Part shown: one piece after another, positions 31,969 through 39,807 of the stretch
Layout of the letters: every line of letters starts with the position of its first letter
How positions within the stretch are numbered: position 1 is the stretch's first letter
From: JBDTOX01 sp039933015
GTDB taxonomy: Bacteria > Pseudomonadota > Gammaproteobacteria > Burkholderiales > Methylophilaceae
Reading direction: 5' to 3'
Assembly (NCBI GenBank): GCA_039933015.1
Contig: JBDTOX010000155.1
Coordinates: 1 to 42,660 of the forward strand
Length of the DNA stretch: 42,660 bases
The notes under the pieces: generated by a model
The model's database searches: none
What the model was told of the DNA's origin: nothing
Seen by the model: only the letters and a program-made list of their open reading frames with translations
Made by a program: the position numbers and the translations under genes

Positions 31969-33116
31969 TTGGCTTTCAAAATTGACGAATCGAAGTTGGC
32001 ATAAGCAAGAGGTTTGGCTAGCAGCTTTAGTGCAGGGTTAATCAAGCGGTTGCGGTGGTGGAAAAATATATAGGTCTGCTTAAGCTTGGCACCCAATTTG
32101 GTTTTGGTCTCATAGGCTGCTTGCCCACTCTGGTATGTATGAAAACCATCGCGTATGCACATCTCTATATTGTGCGCCCAGCTCACAAAGTAGAGATTAT
32201 ACTTTTTACTAAGCGCATGATCGAGCCCGATATACTTATCGGATAATACTCCATCGCGGTGCAGCAGCAGGTTGAAACCGATCAACTGGCCTTCGGCGCG
32301 ATAGAGCACATAGCGGCAATGCTGCGGCATCAAGGCCGCGACGGATTCAAAAAACTGCGGCGTGAGCTTTTCAAATTGCAATTCGCTCTGCTCGTAGCAG
32401 TTGAGATAGAGCCGGTAAATTGCATCAAGATCGGGCGGCATGCCGTCATATTCCTCGATTTCTACATGCTGGCGCATTTTGAGCTTACGCCGCAAGCCCT
32501 TGCGCGTGGCGTAGCTCAAGGTCCCCAGATACTCTTCCAGGCTGCCGAAATTAATAATATTACTAGCCACCGGCATGTTTGCGATCCGCGAAAACCCTAG
32601 CTGCTTCAGCGGCTGCGCTAAATGCTCGGCGTCGGATTCCAGGATATCCTTGAATGCAATGACGCTGGCATCTTCGCGGTCAGCAATGCGCTCCAACTCT
32701 TCGTGCAAGGCGAGCACCATGTCAGGATCAAAGTGATAGTCGCGTGTAATACCCAATTTCGCACTGTCAGTAATAGGGGAGCCAACACAAAGCAGCTTCA
32801 GGCTGAGCAAACCTGGCGCATAGCCTTGCAGCCAACTGGTGAAACGTTTGAGCGGCCCTTGAATTGTACTGTCGAGCCGGTAATCGGTGATGAAATAGGG
32901 CGCCAGGCACACTACAATGCCACCGCGTCTGACCGCAGCATAGCCGGTACGAAAGCCCTCTATCTTGCCAAGCTCAAAAGCCAGGTGATAACGGTAGCTT
33001 TCAGCATCTCCCGGAAGCAGGCGGTCCCACACCGTTTCTTCGTATTTGGCCGCAGTGAAACTGCGCTCTGTTGTATAAAGGCTCTCCGCGTATGTCGTGG
33101 TAATGGCGATTTGCAT
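31965..33116 (-). CDS. FemAB/GNAT-like acyltransferase
   Basis: A 383-residue protein with two GNAT-fold halves, resembling the BioF2-like/FemAB acetyltransferase group. The centre reads ASNIINFGSLEEYLGTLSYA then TRKGLRRKLKMR, and the second half RYVLYRAEGQLIGFNLLLH followed by YFVSWAHNIEMCIRDGFHTYQSG. Such enzymes form amide or ester bonds from acyl donors such as acyl-ACP, acyl-CoA or aminoacyl-tRNA. Being one base into the ketosynthase stop and near the ACP gene, it may transfer an ACP-bound acyl group to an amine; that is inference. Confidence 0.75.
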   Translation of the reverse strand: MQIAITTTYAESLYTTERSFTAAKYEETVWDRLLPGDAESYRYHLAFELGKIEGFRTGYAAVRRGGIVVCLAPYFITDYRLDSTIQGPLKRFTSWLQGYAPGLLSLKLLCVGSPITDSAKLGITRDYHFDPDMVLALHEELERIADREDASVIAFKDILESDAEHLAQPLKQLGFSRIANMPVASNIINFGSLEEYLGTLSYATRKGLRRKLKMRQHVEIEEYDGMPPDLDAIYRLYLNCYEQSELQFEKLTPQFFESVAALMPQHCRYVLYRAEGQLIGFNLLLHRDGVLSDKYIGLDHALSKKYNLYFVSWAHNIEMCIRDGFHTYQSGQAAYETKTKLGAKLKQTYIFFHHRNRLINPALKLLAKPLAYANFDSSILKAK

Positions 33117-34363
33117 TAATTCTCCGTCCTGCTGACGATCAACACACCGCCGGTGCCGCCAAATGCGAATGAATTGGACATGGCATGATTAAGCTGCACA
33201 TCTTGCCTGGCGATATTGGGCACATAGTCCAGATCGCATGCGGGATCCGGCTTATGAAGGTTGATAGTGGGCGGCAGTGTGCCACTGACCAGCGTCATGG
33301 TGGTGGCGACGAATTCGATTGCACCGGCAGCACCCATCAGATGGCCATGCATGGATTTGGTAGAACTTACCGGGATGCGGGGTGCGTCACTGCCGAATAC
33401 CTGTTTGATGGCGGCGCTCTCGGCGGCATCATTCAGCTGGGTAGCGGTGCCGTGTGCGTTGATATAGCCGATTTCTGCAGGCTGCAATCCGGCGCACTCC
33501 AGTGCCGCGCGCATGGCTGCGGACTGGCCGTTCGGCGAGGGCTGGGTGATATGTATGGAGTCATTGGCGGCACCATAGCCTGACAGCTCAGCATAGATGT
33601 AAGCACCACGTGCTCTGGCACGTTCCAGGTCTTCCAGCACCACCATGGCAGCACCTTCGCCCAATACAAGGCCACTGCGGTCTGCAGAAAATGGCTTGCA
33701 GGAGGCGCCAGGGTCGGTTGCATCTTCCTGCGCTAGTGTACGCAAGGCTTCCCAGGCCTTGATGGTGCCAAAGGTGAGTAGCGCTTCACTGCCACCCGCC
33801 AGCATGATATCTGCGTAGCCGTGGCGAATCTGGCGGAATGCTTCACCGATAGCAACCGAGGAAGATGAGCAGGCAGTAGAAAAGGTCAGGTTGGGGCCTT
33901 GCAGGCCATATTCCAGGCCGACCTGCGAAGCAGCTGCATTATTCATGGCCATGAGTACCGTAAATGGCTTGAGCCTATCGGCACCATCACGATAAAGACG
34001 CACATAACCTTCCTCCACCGAAGTAGCACCGCCCATGCCCGTACCCAGATATACACCAGTGCGCGGCAGATCAGCTGCCTGTAGCTCCAGCCGCGCATCG
34101 GCCATGGCTTGCCTGGCAGCATATAGCGCGAACTGGCTGACCCGATCGAGTAAGCCTATCTGCTGCCTTGTGAAGTGCTGGGTCGGGTCAAAATCCACCT
34201 GTGCAGCGATCTTGGTATCCAGCTTGTCTGCGAAGTCTGCCTTGATGCGGCGAATACCGGATTGGCCTGCTACCAGGCTGGCAAAAAACATATCTGGTGC
34301 ATTGCCCAGCGGAGAAACCAGCCCCAGGCCAGTAATAGCGACACGACGCGGTGTATGAGTCAT
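33116..34363 (-). CDS. Beta-ketoacyl-ACP synthase (FabF-like) of the cluster
   Basis: A complete thiolase-fold ketosynthase of 415 residues. Catalytic residues are Cys165 (STACSSSS), His304 (NAHGTAT) and Lys336/His341 (TKSMHGHLMGAAG), so it is a condensing enzyme and not a chain-length factor. It resembles FabF. It is not in a fatty-acid operon (no fabD, fabG or acpP partners) but is coupled to its own ACP gene (ATGA overlap), implying a dedicated short pathway. The extender and primer are unknown. Confidence 0.92.
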   Translation of the reverse strand: MTHTPRRVAITGLGLVSPLGNAPDMFFASLVAGQSGIRRIKADFADKLDTKIAAQVDFDPTQHFTRQQIGLLDRVSQFALYAARQAMADARLELQAADLPRTGVYLGTGMGGATSVEEGYVRLYRDGADRLKPFTVLMAMNNAAASQVGLEYGLQGPNLTFSTACSSSSVAIGEAFRQIRHGYADIMLAGGSEALLTFGTIKAWEALRTLAQEDATDPGASCKPFSADRSGLVLGEGAAMVVLEDLERARARGAYIYAELSGYGAANDSIHITQPSPNGQSAAMRAALECAGLQPAEIGYINAHGTATQLNDAAESAAIKQVFGSDAPRIPVSSTKSMHGHLMGAAGAIEFVATTMTLVSGTLPPTINLHKPDPACDLDYVPNIARQDVQLNHAMSNSFAFGGTGGVLIVSRTEN

Positions 34364-34617
34364 GGAGTCAGCTCCGCTGGGTGTTGCTCTTGGATCAGGC
34401 GGTTCACCATATTCACGACATCCTGTAGCGTGGTGATGTTCACCTGCTCATTAGGCACCTTGATCTTGAATGCATCTTCGGCATTGAAGATGATGTCGAA
34501 GGTATCCAGCGAGTCCAGTCCAAGCTCTTCAAACGTACTTTCAGGGCGTATGGACGCGGGGTCGATCTCTATCTTGTCTGCAATGATTTGGGTGAGGACC
34601 TGTAAGGTGTTGTTCAT
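34360..34617 (-). CDS. Dedicated acyl carrier protein
   Basis: An 85-residue ACP with the phosphopantetheine Ser36 in ELGLDSLDTFDII and the acidic helix 2 face (NAEDAFKIKVPNE). It differs from housekeeping AcpP (the motif is DSLDTF, not DSLDTVEL). ATG 34617 is preceded by GGAGG; a longer frame to 34683 lies inside the hydrolase gene and is not used. Its stop overlaps the ketosynthase start. It is probably the carrier on which the cluster's acyl or aminoacyl group is built. Confidence 0.92.
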   Translation of the reverse strand: MNNTLQVLTQIIADKIEIDPASIRPESTFEELGLDSLDTFDIIFNAEDAFKIKVPNEQVNITTLQDVVNMVNRLIQEQHPAELTP

Positions 34618-35507
34618 GCTGCCTCCTGGGTGGAAGGTGGGGCGATGCCCGGGGTTGGGATGGTTGCTGCCTGCTGGCGGCAAAATTCAGCGACACGGCG
34701 TGCGATATCGTCTTTGCGCTTATCCAGCGTCAGTACGTGATAGGTGTCGTCAACAAGGAAGGTTTCCACATGGTTCGCAGCGATTTTCTCTTTGACGAAA
34801 CGGACATTTTTCAGACTGGCCATGTCGTCTTCAGTGGAATGCACTATCAGCGTGGGTGACAACACCTGGGCAAGGCAGCCGCGCGTGGCGGTCATCAGGC
34901 GCACACTTTCCAGGATGACGGTAGCCGGCGTTTTGAAGTAGCCGATTTTGTCGGCGGTGCGTGCATCCTTGTTACTCAGAACCGCTGCAACCATGGCGCG
35001 CGTACGTTCGCATTTGATGCCGTAAGGCGCTGTTTCTTCCCAATGCAGAAAGTGCTTGAGCGGTGAATAAATTACCAAAGGCAGCAGCAATTTACGTTTG
35101 AGCTTGGGTACGTTCCAGCCATCGTAGAAGAACGTAGTGGAGAGCAGGATGATGCCACTCACGCGCGTACCTTGCTCTGCGGCCAGCAGCAGTGCCAATA
35201 GCGCGCCCATGGACAAGCCGGCCACGAACACCTGATCACACTCTTGTGACAAGGCGCTAAAGGCGGCTGCTACCGAGCGATACCAGTCGCGCCAGTTGGT
35301 AGCCTTGAGCGCCTGGATGGAAGCGCAGTGGCCCGCCAGTTCCGGGCAGGCGACAGTCAGGCCTTTGCGCGCGATCACTTTGCCAAAATGTTTCATTTCC
35401 GCCGGCGTGCCGGTCAGGCCATGCACCATCAGTACACCAACCTTGCCGCGACGTTCGATGAAACCGTTGGGGCCCAGCAATGCATCAATAGGATGGGAAT
35501 GGCTCAC
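34614..35507 (-). CDS. Alpha/beta hydrolase (carboxylesterase/thioesterase-like)
   Basis: A 297-residue serine hydrolase with oxyanion HGLTG (29-33), nucleophile Ser99 in GLSMG, Asp227 or Asp228 in HSTEDD and His257 in DDTYHVLTLD. It resembles the Est30/monoglyceride-lipase-like carboxylesterases. Because it is coupled to the ACP gene (ATGA overlap), it may release or transfer the acyl product as a thioesterase. It has no signal peptide, so it is cytoplasmic. The substrate is unknown. Confidence 0.85.
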   Translation of the reverse strand: MSHSHPIDALLGPNGFIERRGKVGVLMVHGLTGTPAEMKHFGKVIARKGLTVACPELAGHCASIQALKATNWRDWYRSVAAAFSALSQECDQVFVAGLSMGALLALLLAAEQGTRVSGIILLSTTFFYDGWNVPKLKRKLLLPLVIYSPLKHFLHWEETAPYGIKCERTRAMVAAVLSNKDARTADKIGYFKTPATVILESVRLMTATRGCLAQVLSPTLIVHSTEDDMASLKNVRFVKEKIAANHVETFLVDDTYHVLTLDKRKDDIARRVAEFCRQQAATIPTPGIAPPSTQEAA

Positions 35508-35884
35508 GCTTCACCTCCTACGAGAAAAATGCCGCCTATGATCAGTGCTGCGCCTAACCAGCGGCGCATGCCTACCTTTTCACCAAGAAATATCGCCGAG
35601 GCAACCAGAATCAGAATGACATTCAGGCTGGATAAGGGAAAAGCAATGCTGAGCAGCGTGGTAGAGAGGAAGGCCAGCCAGACGAGATACTCAGCGATGT
35701 AGAGCAGCACGCCCAACGCAATTTCGCGGCGCTTCAAGGCGCTGACGACGCTATCCAGATGACCGCGCCACCCCGTTTTTGAGGTGACAGCCAATTGATT
35801 GGTGCCGTGCTTGAACAGCACGGTTCCTGCACTGTCCAGCAGCACCGAAAAGGTGAGCAGTAACCAGGGTTTAAGTGTTTGCAT
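35504..35884 (-). CDS. Small EamA/SMR-type membrane protein, first copy
   Basis: A 126-residue four-helix protein: LLLTFSVLLDSAGTVLFKHG, IALGVLLYIAEYLVWLAFLS, SIAFPLSSLNVILILVASAI, LGAALIIGGIFLVGG. It shares the AFPLSS-Asn-Val-Ile-Leu core with the copy at 30642-31022. It overlaps the arginase-fold gene by 14 nt and the hydrolase gene by 4 nt, so it is firmly in the operon. A single-unit transporter or flippase subunit is likely. Confidence 0.78.
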   Translation of the reverse strand: MQTLKPWLLLTFSVLLDSAGTVLFKHGTNQLAVTSKTGWRGHLDSVVSALKRREIALGVLLYIAEYLVWLAFLSTTLLSIAFPLSSLNVILILVASAIFLGEKVGMRRWLGAALIIGGIFLVGGEA

Positions 35885-36755
35885 CTAGTACCTGTAATAA
35901 TTGAAGATTGGCGGCCTGGTTCAGTCGCAGTGCCTCTGGCGGCGGCGTAAAACGCAAAGCATAGTCCGGCCTATCCAGGAGTGAACCCAGCCATTTGAGG
36001 GGTGAACGGAAACGTGGCACCGAATAGTCACCTACGGTGTCGGCCCCAACCACGTGGTACTTACTGCGAATGGCATATATGCATTGCAGCACGACAGCCA
36101 AGGGCAGGGTGCCTTGCTCCCAGTTGGTGCAGGCATCCTTGCTACGCAGGCAATCCTTGTCCACGCTGATATAAACCTGATCGGTCGCTACGGCGGCCAG
36201 TATCTCGGCAATGCCGGAGTACAGGTCGGTTTGCAATTTGCTGCTTAAATTGACTAATCCTTTGCCCGGAATCATTGCTCCTACCGGGCGAAATGGCAGC
36301 AGCACAATCTTGCCGCTGGTGTAGCTCTCTACGTCTCCATTAGCAAACTGCTTGCCGGCAATATCACCGCTTTCCAGACCAACAATGATGATGCGCTGCA
36401 CTTGCGGCAGACGTGCCAGCGCATGTACCCAGGTGCCGCAGTGGTAGCGGTGCGGTGGCCGCATCCAGTCTGGATGATTGTCGAATAGCACTACGCTTAA
36501 CGGCTCACGATGTTGAGCAATCAATGCCAGCGAGAAGTGATGGTAATCGCCGGAGCCGAGAAAAGAGAAAAATGGTCTCCTGCCTGCAAAAGCCTCGCTG
36601 CGGATACTTTCAAACTTGCGCGGGCTGGCCCATAACCGCGCCGCATGTACATGACGCTTTAAATCTACGAGTTTGATACGCTCACGGTAATGCTCCATGA
36701 GCCCAGTCTGTTTGCTGACGCTGCCATCGAAATCAAACACGCAGATATCATGCAT
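35871..36755 (-). CDS. Arginase/ureohydrolase-fold protein
   Basis: A 294-residue protein with all six metal-site positions of the arginase/deacetylase fold: His72 or His73 (FLGSGDYHH), Asp92, His94, Asp96 (FDNHPDW) and Asp199, Asp201 (SVDKDCL). It is more divergent than SpeB or arginase and resembles UPF0489-type relatives. The reaction could be hydrolysis of a guanidino or amide group. ATG 36755 is used because the longer frame reaches into the aminotransferase gene and has no protein-like character there. Seven bases after the aminotransferase stop. Confidence 0.78.
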   Translation of the reverse strand: MHDICVFDFDGSVSKQTGLMEHYRERIKLVDLKRHVHAARLWASPRKFESIRSEAFAGRRPFFSFLGSGDYHHFSLALIAQHREPLSVVLFDNHPDWMRPPHRYHCGTWVHALARLPQVQRIIIVGLESGDIAGKQFANGDVESYTSGKIVLLPFRPVGAMIPGKGLVNLSSKLQTDLYSGIAEILAAVATDQVYISVDKDCLRSKDACTNWEQGTLPLAVVLQCIYAIRSKYHVVGADTVGDYSVPRFRSPLKWLGSLLDRPDYALRFTPPPEALRLNQAANLQLLQVLDANT

Positions 36756-36762
36756 GGCAAAT

Positions 36763-38136
36763 TCACTCTGCCCCGCATCGACGCAACAGCATCTCAAACA
36801 GGTGGATGCCAAGATCGATCTCTTCTTCTGAAATTTCCAGCGATGGCGCCAGCGTAATGACATTTTTGGAGTAGCCACCGATATCGAGTACCAGGCCATA
36901 CTTTTTTTCGCCCACAAGCATATCGCCCTTGAGGCCTTCGTTAAACATGCGGTCGGCCAGCTCACGGCTTGGTGTATAGCCATCGGCCTGGCAAAGCTCG
37001 ATACGCAGCGCCAAACCCAGACCACTGACATCGCCAATTACTTTCCAGCGTGATTTCAGCTCCTGGATACGCTTGAGGAAATACGCGCCTTTTGCCCGGA
37101 TACCCGGTTCGAAATCTTGCTCCTGGGTCATCTTCATGACTTCCAGTGCCACTGAAGTACCGAGCGGGTTGGATGCAAAAGTGGAATGCGTAGAACCGGG
37201 AGGGAATTTTTCCGGCGAAATCAGCTCTTCGCGCGCCCAGATGCCGGACAGTGGATTCAAGCCATTGGTAATAGCCTTACCGAAGACGAATATATCGGGA
37301 ACAATGCCGAAATTTTCCCACGACCAGAGCTTGCCGGTGCGGTAAACGCCCATCTGGATTTCATCGGCCACCAGCAGGATGTTGCGCTCCTTCAGCGTTT
37401 TGGCCAGCTTTTGCATGTAGCCTTCCGGCGGAATGATGTAACCTCCGGTACCCTGCATAGGCTCGATGTAAAACGCGCCGAATTCGCATTGCCTGGTTTT
37501 TTCGTCCCAGAACGATTGGTATTCCGTTTCGAACAGCTTTTCAAACTCCTTGTGACAATAGGTGTCGCAGGTTTCCACCTTCATGTCATACGGGCAGCGG
37601 AAGCAGTACGGATACGGTACGAAATGCGCGCGGTCGGCAAAATTGCCGAAACGGCGGCGGTAGCGGTAACTGGAGGTAATGGCCGAAGCGCCCAGCGTGC
37701 GCCCATGGTAGCCACCCATGAAGGCGAACTGATGGGTTTTGCCGGTATGGTTGCGTACCAGCTTGATGGAGTCTTCCACGGCTTGCGCGCCGCCGACGTT
37801 GAAATGCACACGACCTTTGACGCCGTATTTTTCTTCAACGTATTTGCAGATGATTTCAGCCAGTTCGACCTTTTCTTTATGCAAATACTGGCTTGCCAGT
37901 TGCGGTAGCGTGTCGATCTGCTTTCTGAGCACATCGCTGAGACGCTTGTTCTTATAGCCGAAATTTACTGCTGAGTACCACATCTGCCAATCCAGATACG
38001 GTGTCTTATTGTCGTCATACAAAAAACTGCCGTCACAGGATTCAAACACCTTGGGCGGATCAGCGTAATTGACCGTATCGCCGTGAGAACAGTATTTGTC
38101 GCTCTTCTCGAGAATTTCGATGATTTTCTGATTCAT
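36763..38136 (-). CDS. Class III PLP aminotransferase
   Basis: A 457-residue fold-type I enzyme of the omega-amino/ornithine-GABA aminotransferase group. The PLP Lys287 is in FVFGKAITNG, the ring-stacking Asp258 in LLVADEIQMG, and MGGYHGRTLGA is the phosphate-binding/substrate loop. Four Cys (178, 181, 190, 194; CFRCPYDM and CDTYC) form a possible metal or structural site seen in some archaeal-like GABA aminotransferases. It would install or remove a terminal amine on the cluster's building block. The 5' side is separated from the HAD gene by only 35 nt. Confidence 0.9.
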   Translation of the reverse strand: MNQKIIEILEKSDKYCSHGDTVNYADPPKVFESCDGSFLYDDNKTPYLDWQMWYSAVNFGYKNKRLSDVLRKQIDTLPQLASQYLHKEKVELAEIICKYVEEKYGVKGRVHFNVGGAQAVEDSIKLVRNHTGKTHQFAFMGGYHGRTLGASAITSSYRYRRRFGNFADRAHFVPYPYCFRCPYDMKVETCDTYCHKEFEKLFETEYQSFWDEKTRQCEFGAFYIEPMQGTGGYIIPPEGYMQKLAKTLKERNILLVADEIQMGVYRTGKLWSWENFGIVPDIFVFGKAITNGLNPLSGIWAREELISPEKFPPGSTHSTFASNPLGTSVALEVMKMTQEQDFEPGIRAKGAYFLKRIQELKSRWKVIGDVSGLGLALRIELCQADGYTPSRELADRMFNEGLKGDMLVGEKKYGLVLDIGGYSKNVITLAPSLEISEEEIDLGIHLFEMLLRRCGAE

Positions 38137-38171
38137 GGGTAGTTTTCTTTAAAACTTCTAAACAGGAAAAA

Positions 38172-38846
38172 TTAGGCGAGCAACGAGGCCGTGGCTCTTT
38201 GCTGGGTTTCGAGCGGCCATTTCTTGACCTTGGCGAGAACGTCGGCAAAGGTTTTAAATGCGTGATAGGTGATGTTTTGTGCTTCGCAGTATTTGATCAG
38301 CGAGCCTTTGGCGAACACTACGTCCGCGCGGTGGGCCAGGCAGGCATCGGATTTGCCATCGCCAACCAGAATAATGGGCCCGCTGGATTCCTGGGCCAAG
38401 TCCCGTGCCACTGCACATTTGCATACGCCATTCCCAGCCTGGCAGGAGGCATCAAGGCGCGGGAATGAAATGTCGATGCCTTGCGGTACAAAATGCAGGT
38501 GATTGGCGTAGATTGGTATTTCCGGCAATGCGGCATTGCGTGTGGCAACCTTGATCGCGTGATCCAGACCATCACTGACAATGGCGACTTTGGAAAAGTG
38601 GATCACATGCTGATAAAAGGGCAGAAAGCTGGCATCCAGCTGGATACCGCGAAAAAATCCTTCCAGTGTTACATGGTCAGCCTTGACCATGCGTATCTGT
38701 TGCGTCATGCATTCCACGGCAGTGATCTTGCCATCCAGCCATTCCCGCTCTACCAACTCCCAGCTATCTCCGGCAAAGCGTTCCAGCATTGCATCTACCG
38801 TATCGCGCGTAGAAAGTGTGCCGTCGAAATCAATAATGAAAAGCAT
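38172..38846 (-). CDS. HAD-IB phosphatase (MtnX/SerB-like)
   Basis: A 224-residue HAD phosphatase. IIDFDGTLSTRDTVDAML gives nucleophile Asp6 and acid/base Asp8; IVSDGLDHAI carries motif II Ser and VGDGKSDACLA motif III. The group includes phosphoserine phosphatase and MtnX, so a phosphorylated small metabolite, perhaps an amino-acid or sugar derivative, is the expected substrate. First gene of the 12-gene minus-strand run; a candidate regulator box lies 64-79 bases upstream. Confidence 0.85.
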   Translation of the reverse strand: MLFIIDFDGTLSTRDTVDAMLERFAGDSWELVEREWLDGKITAVECMTQQIRMVKADHVTLEGFFRGIQLDASFLPFYQHVIHFSKVAIVSDGLDHAIKVATRNAALPEIPIYANHLHFVPQGIDISFPRLDASCQAGNGVCKCAVARDLAQESSGPIILVGDGKSDACLAHRADVVFAKGSLIKYCEAQNITYHAFKTFADVLAKVKKWPLETQQRATASLLA

Positions 38847-38909
38847 GCATATCCCCGAGGCCTGGAGTTGGGTTCTGAGTTATTTATGAGGCTAGGTTAA
38901 AGGCGCTTA

Positions 38910-38925
38910 CTTACAAAAAACTTAC
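38910..38925 (+). promoter_or_regulatory. CTTAC-N6-CTTAC direct repeat before the 12-gene cluster
   Basis: CTTAC at 38910-38914 and 38921-38925 with an 11-bp period, plus an extra CTTAC at 38906-38910 overlapping the first by one base. It lies in the divergent region between the HAD gene and the response-regulator gene. Reading toward the HAD gene, an AT-rich CATAAATAA follows about 20 bases later, a plausible -10 region. Nearly identical to the copy at 30602-30617. Confidence 0.6.
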
Positions 38926-39074
38926 GCAACTATTTAGCTGCCCGGACTTGTATGTTCAGCCTGTAAAACCCCCAGGCCATGCAGCCGGTTAATGACATGC
39001 TCCCCAGCCTTGCGCTGGCGCACTGCCAACTGATTGCTACCACACCGACTGAAAGCGGACTGTAAGCTCGCGCA

Positions 39075-39090
39075 CTTACTGTTAGCTTAC
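39075..39090 (+). promoter_or_regulatory. CTTAC-N6-CTTAC direct repeat before the response-regulator gene (autoregulation)
   Basis: CTTAC at 39075-39079 and 39086-39090, 11-bp period, on the same strand as the regulator gene, whose ATG is 35 bases downstream. An AT-rich GAATTAT about 12 bases after the repeat could be the -10 element, so the box would overlap -35, as in autoregulated PmrA-type promoters. Confidence 0.6.
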
Positions 39091-39124
39091 AATGGGTAAC
39101 TGAATTATTTCGGGAGCAACTGCT

Positions 39125-39787
39125 ATGCGTATTTTGCTGGTCGAGGACGATGGAACACTGGGCAGCGCCGTGAGCCGTTCCTTGATGAAGTCCGGCTATG
39201 CCGTGGACTGGGCCAAGGATGGCCATGATGCCGACCTGGCATTGCATGGGCAGATCTATGAAGCCATAGTGCTTGATCTCGGCTTGCCGCGCATGGATGG
39301 TTTTGAGGTGTTGCAGCGTTTACGAGCACGCAAGATTCACGCGCCAGTCATCATACTGACTGCGCGTGATGCGCTGGAGGATCGGGTCAAGGGTCTGGAT
39401 CTTGGCGCTGATGATTACCTGACGAAGCCATTCAAACTGCCAGAGCTGGAAGCCCGTCTACGTGCCCAGATTCGGCGCAGTCATACGGTCACTACCTCAG
39501 TGATCCAATTCGGCCCACTTAGTCTGGATACCAAAGACAGATTAGTGACTGCAAATGGCGAGACCCTGGCGCTTTCCCCGCGTGAACTTAGCGTGCTGGA
39601 AACCTTGCTGTTGCGTAGTGGCCGCGTAGTAAGCAAGGAAAGCCTGGTGGAAAATCTGTGTAACTGGAATGAGGATGTAGGTAATAACGCCATCGAGGTT
39701 TATGTACATCGTCTGCGCAAAAAGCTGGAGCCGTATAGTATCGATATCCGCACCGTGCGTGGCTTAGGGTATCTTCTGGATAAATAG
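39125..39787 (+). CDS. OmpR-family response regulator (QseB/PmrA-like) next to the cluster
   Basis: A 220-residue regulator with receiver acidic pair Glu7/Asp8, phosphoryl acceptor Asp51 (IVLDLGLPRMDG), Thr in ILTARD and Lys in LTKPFK, then a winged-helix domain (LSPRELSVLETLLL to EVYVHRLRRK-like EVYVHRLRKKLEPYS). CGGGAG precedes ATG 39125. It is divergent from the cluster and preceded by two CTTAC-type boxes. I infer that it binds those boxes and controls the cluster. Confidence 0.95.
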   Translation: MRILLVEDDGTLGSAVSRSLMKSGYAVDWAKDGHDADLALHGQIYEAIVLDLGLPRMDGFEVLQRLRARKIHAPVIILTARDALEDRVKGLDLGADDYLTKPFKLPELEARLRAQIRRSHTVTTSVIQFGPLSLDTKDRLVTANGETLALSPRELSVLETLLLRSGRVVSKESLVENLCNWNEDVGNNAIEVYVHRLRKKLEPYSIDIRTVRGLGYLLDK

Positions 39788-39807
39788 CAAAAGGCATAAG
39801 CGGCTAC

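Noticed and set aside
34175..34795. 206-codon plus-strand frame across the ACP and ketosynthase genes.
   Set aside because: Crosses two real genes on the other strand and has low-complexity Ser/Cys composition typical of a shadow.
36756..37037. 94-residue N-terminal extension of the arginase-fold protein.
   Set aside because: It overlaps the aminotransferase coding region and reads like an out-of-frame shadow; MHDICVFDFDG at 36755 is a sensible start.
37186..37908. 240-codon plus-strand frame opposite the aminotransferase.
   Set aside because: Antisense shadow of a conserved gene; no Shine-Dalgarno and no family match.
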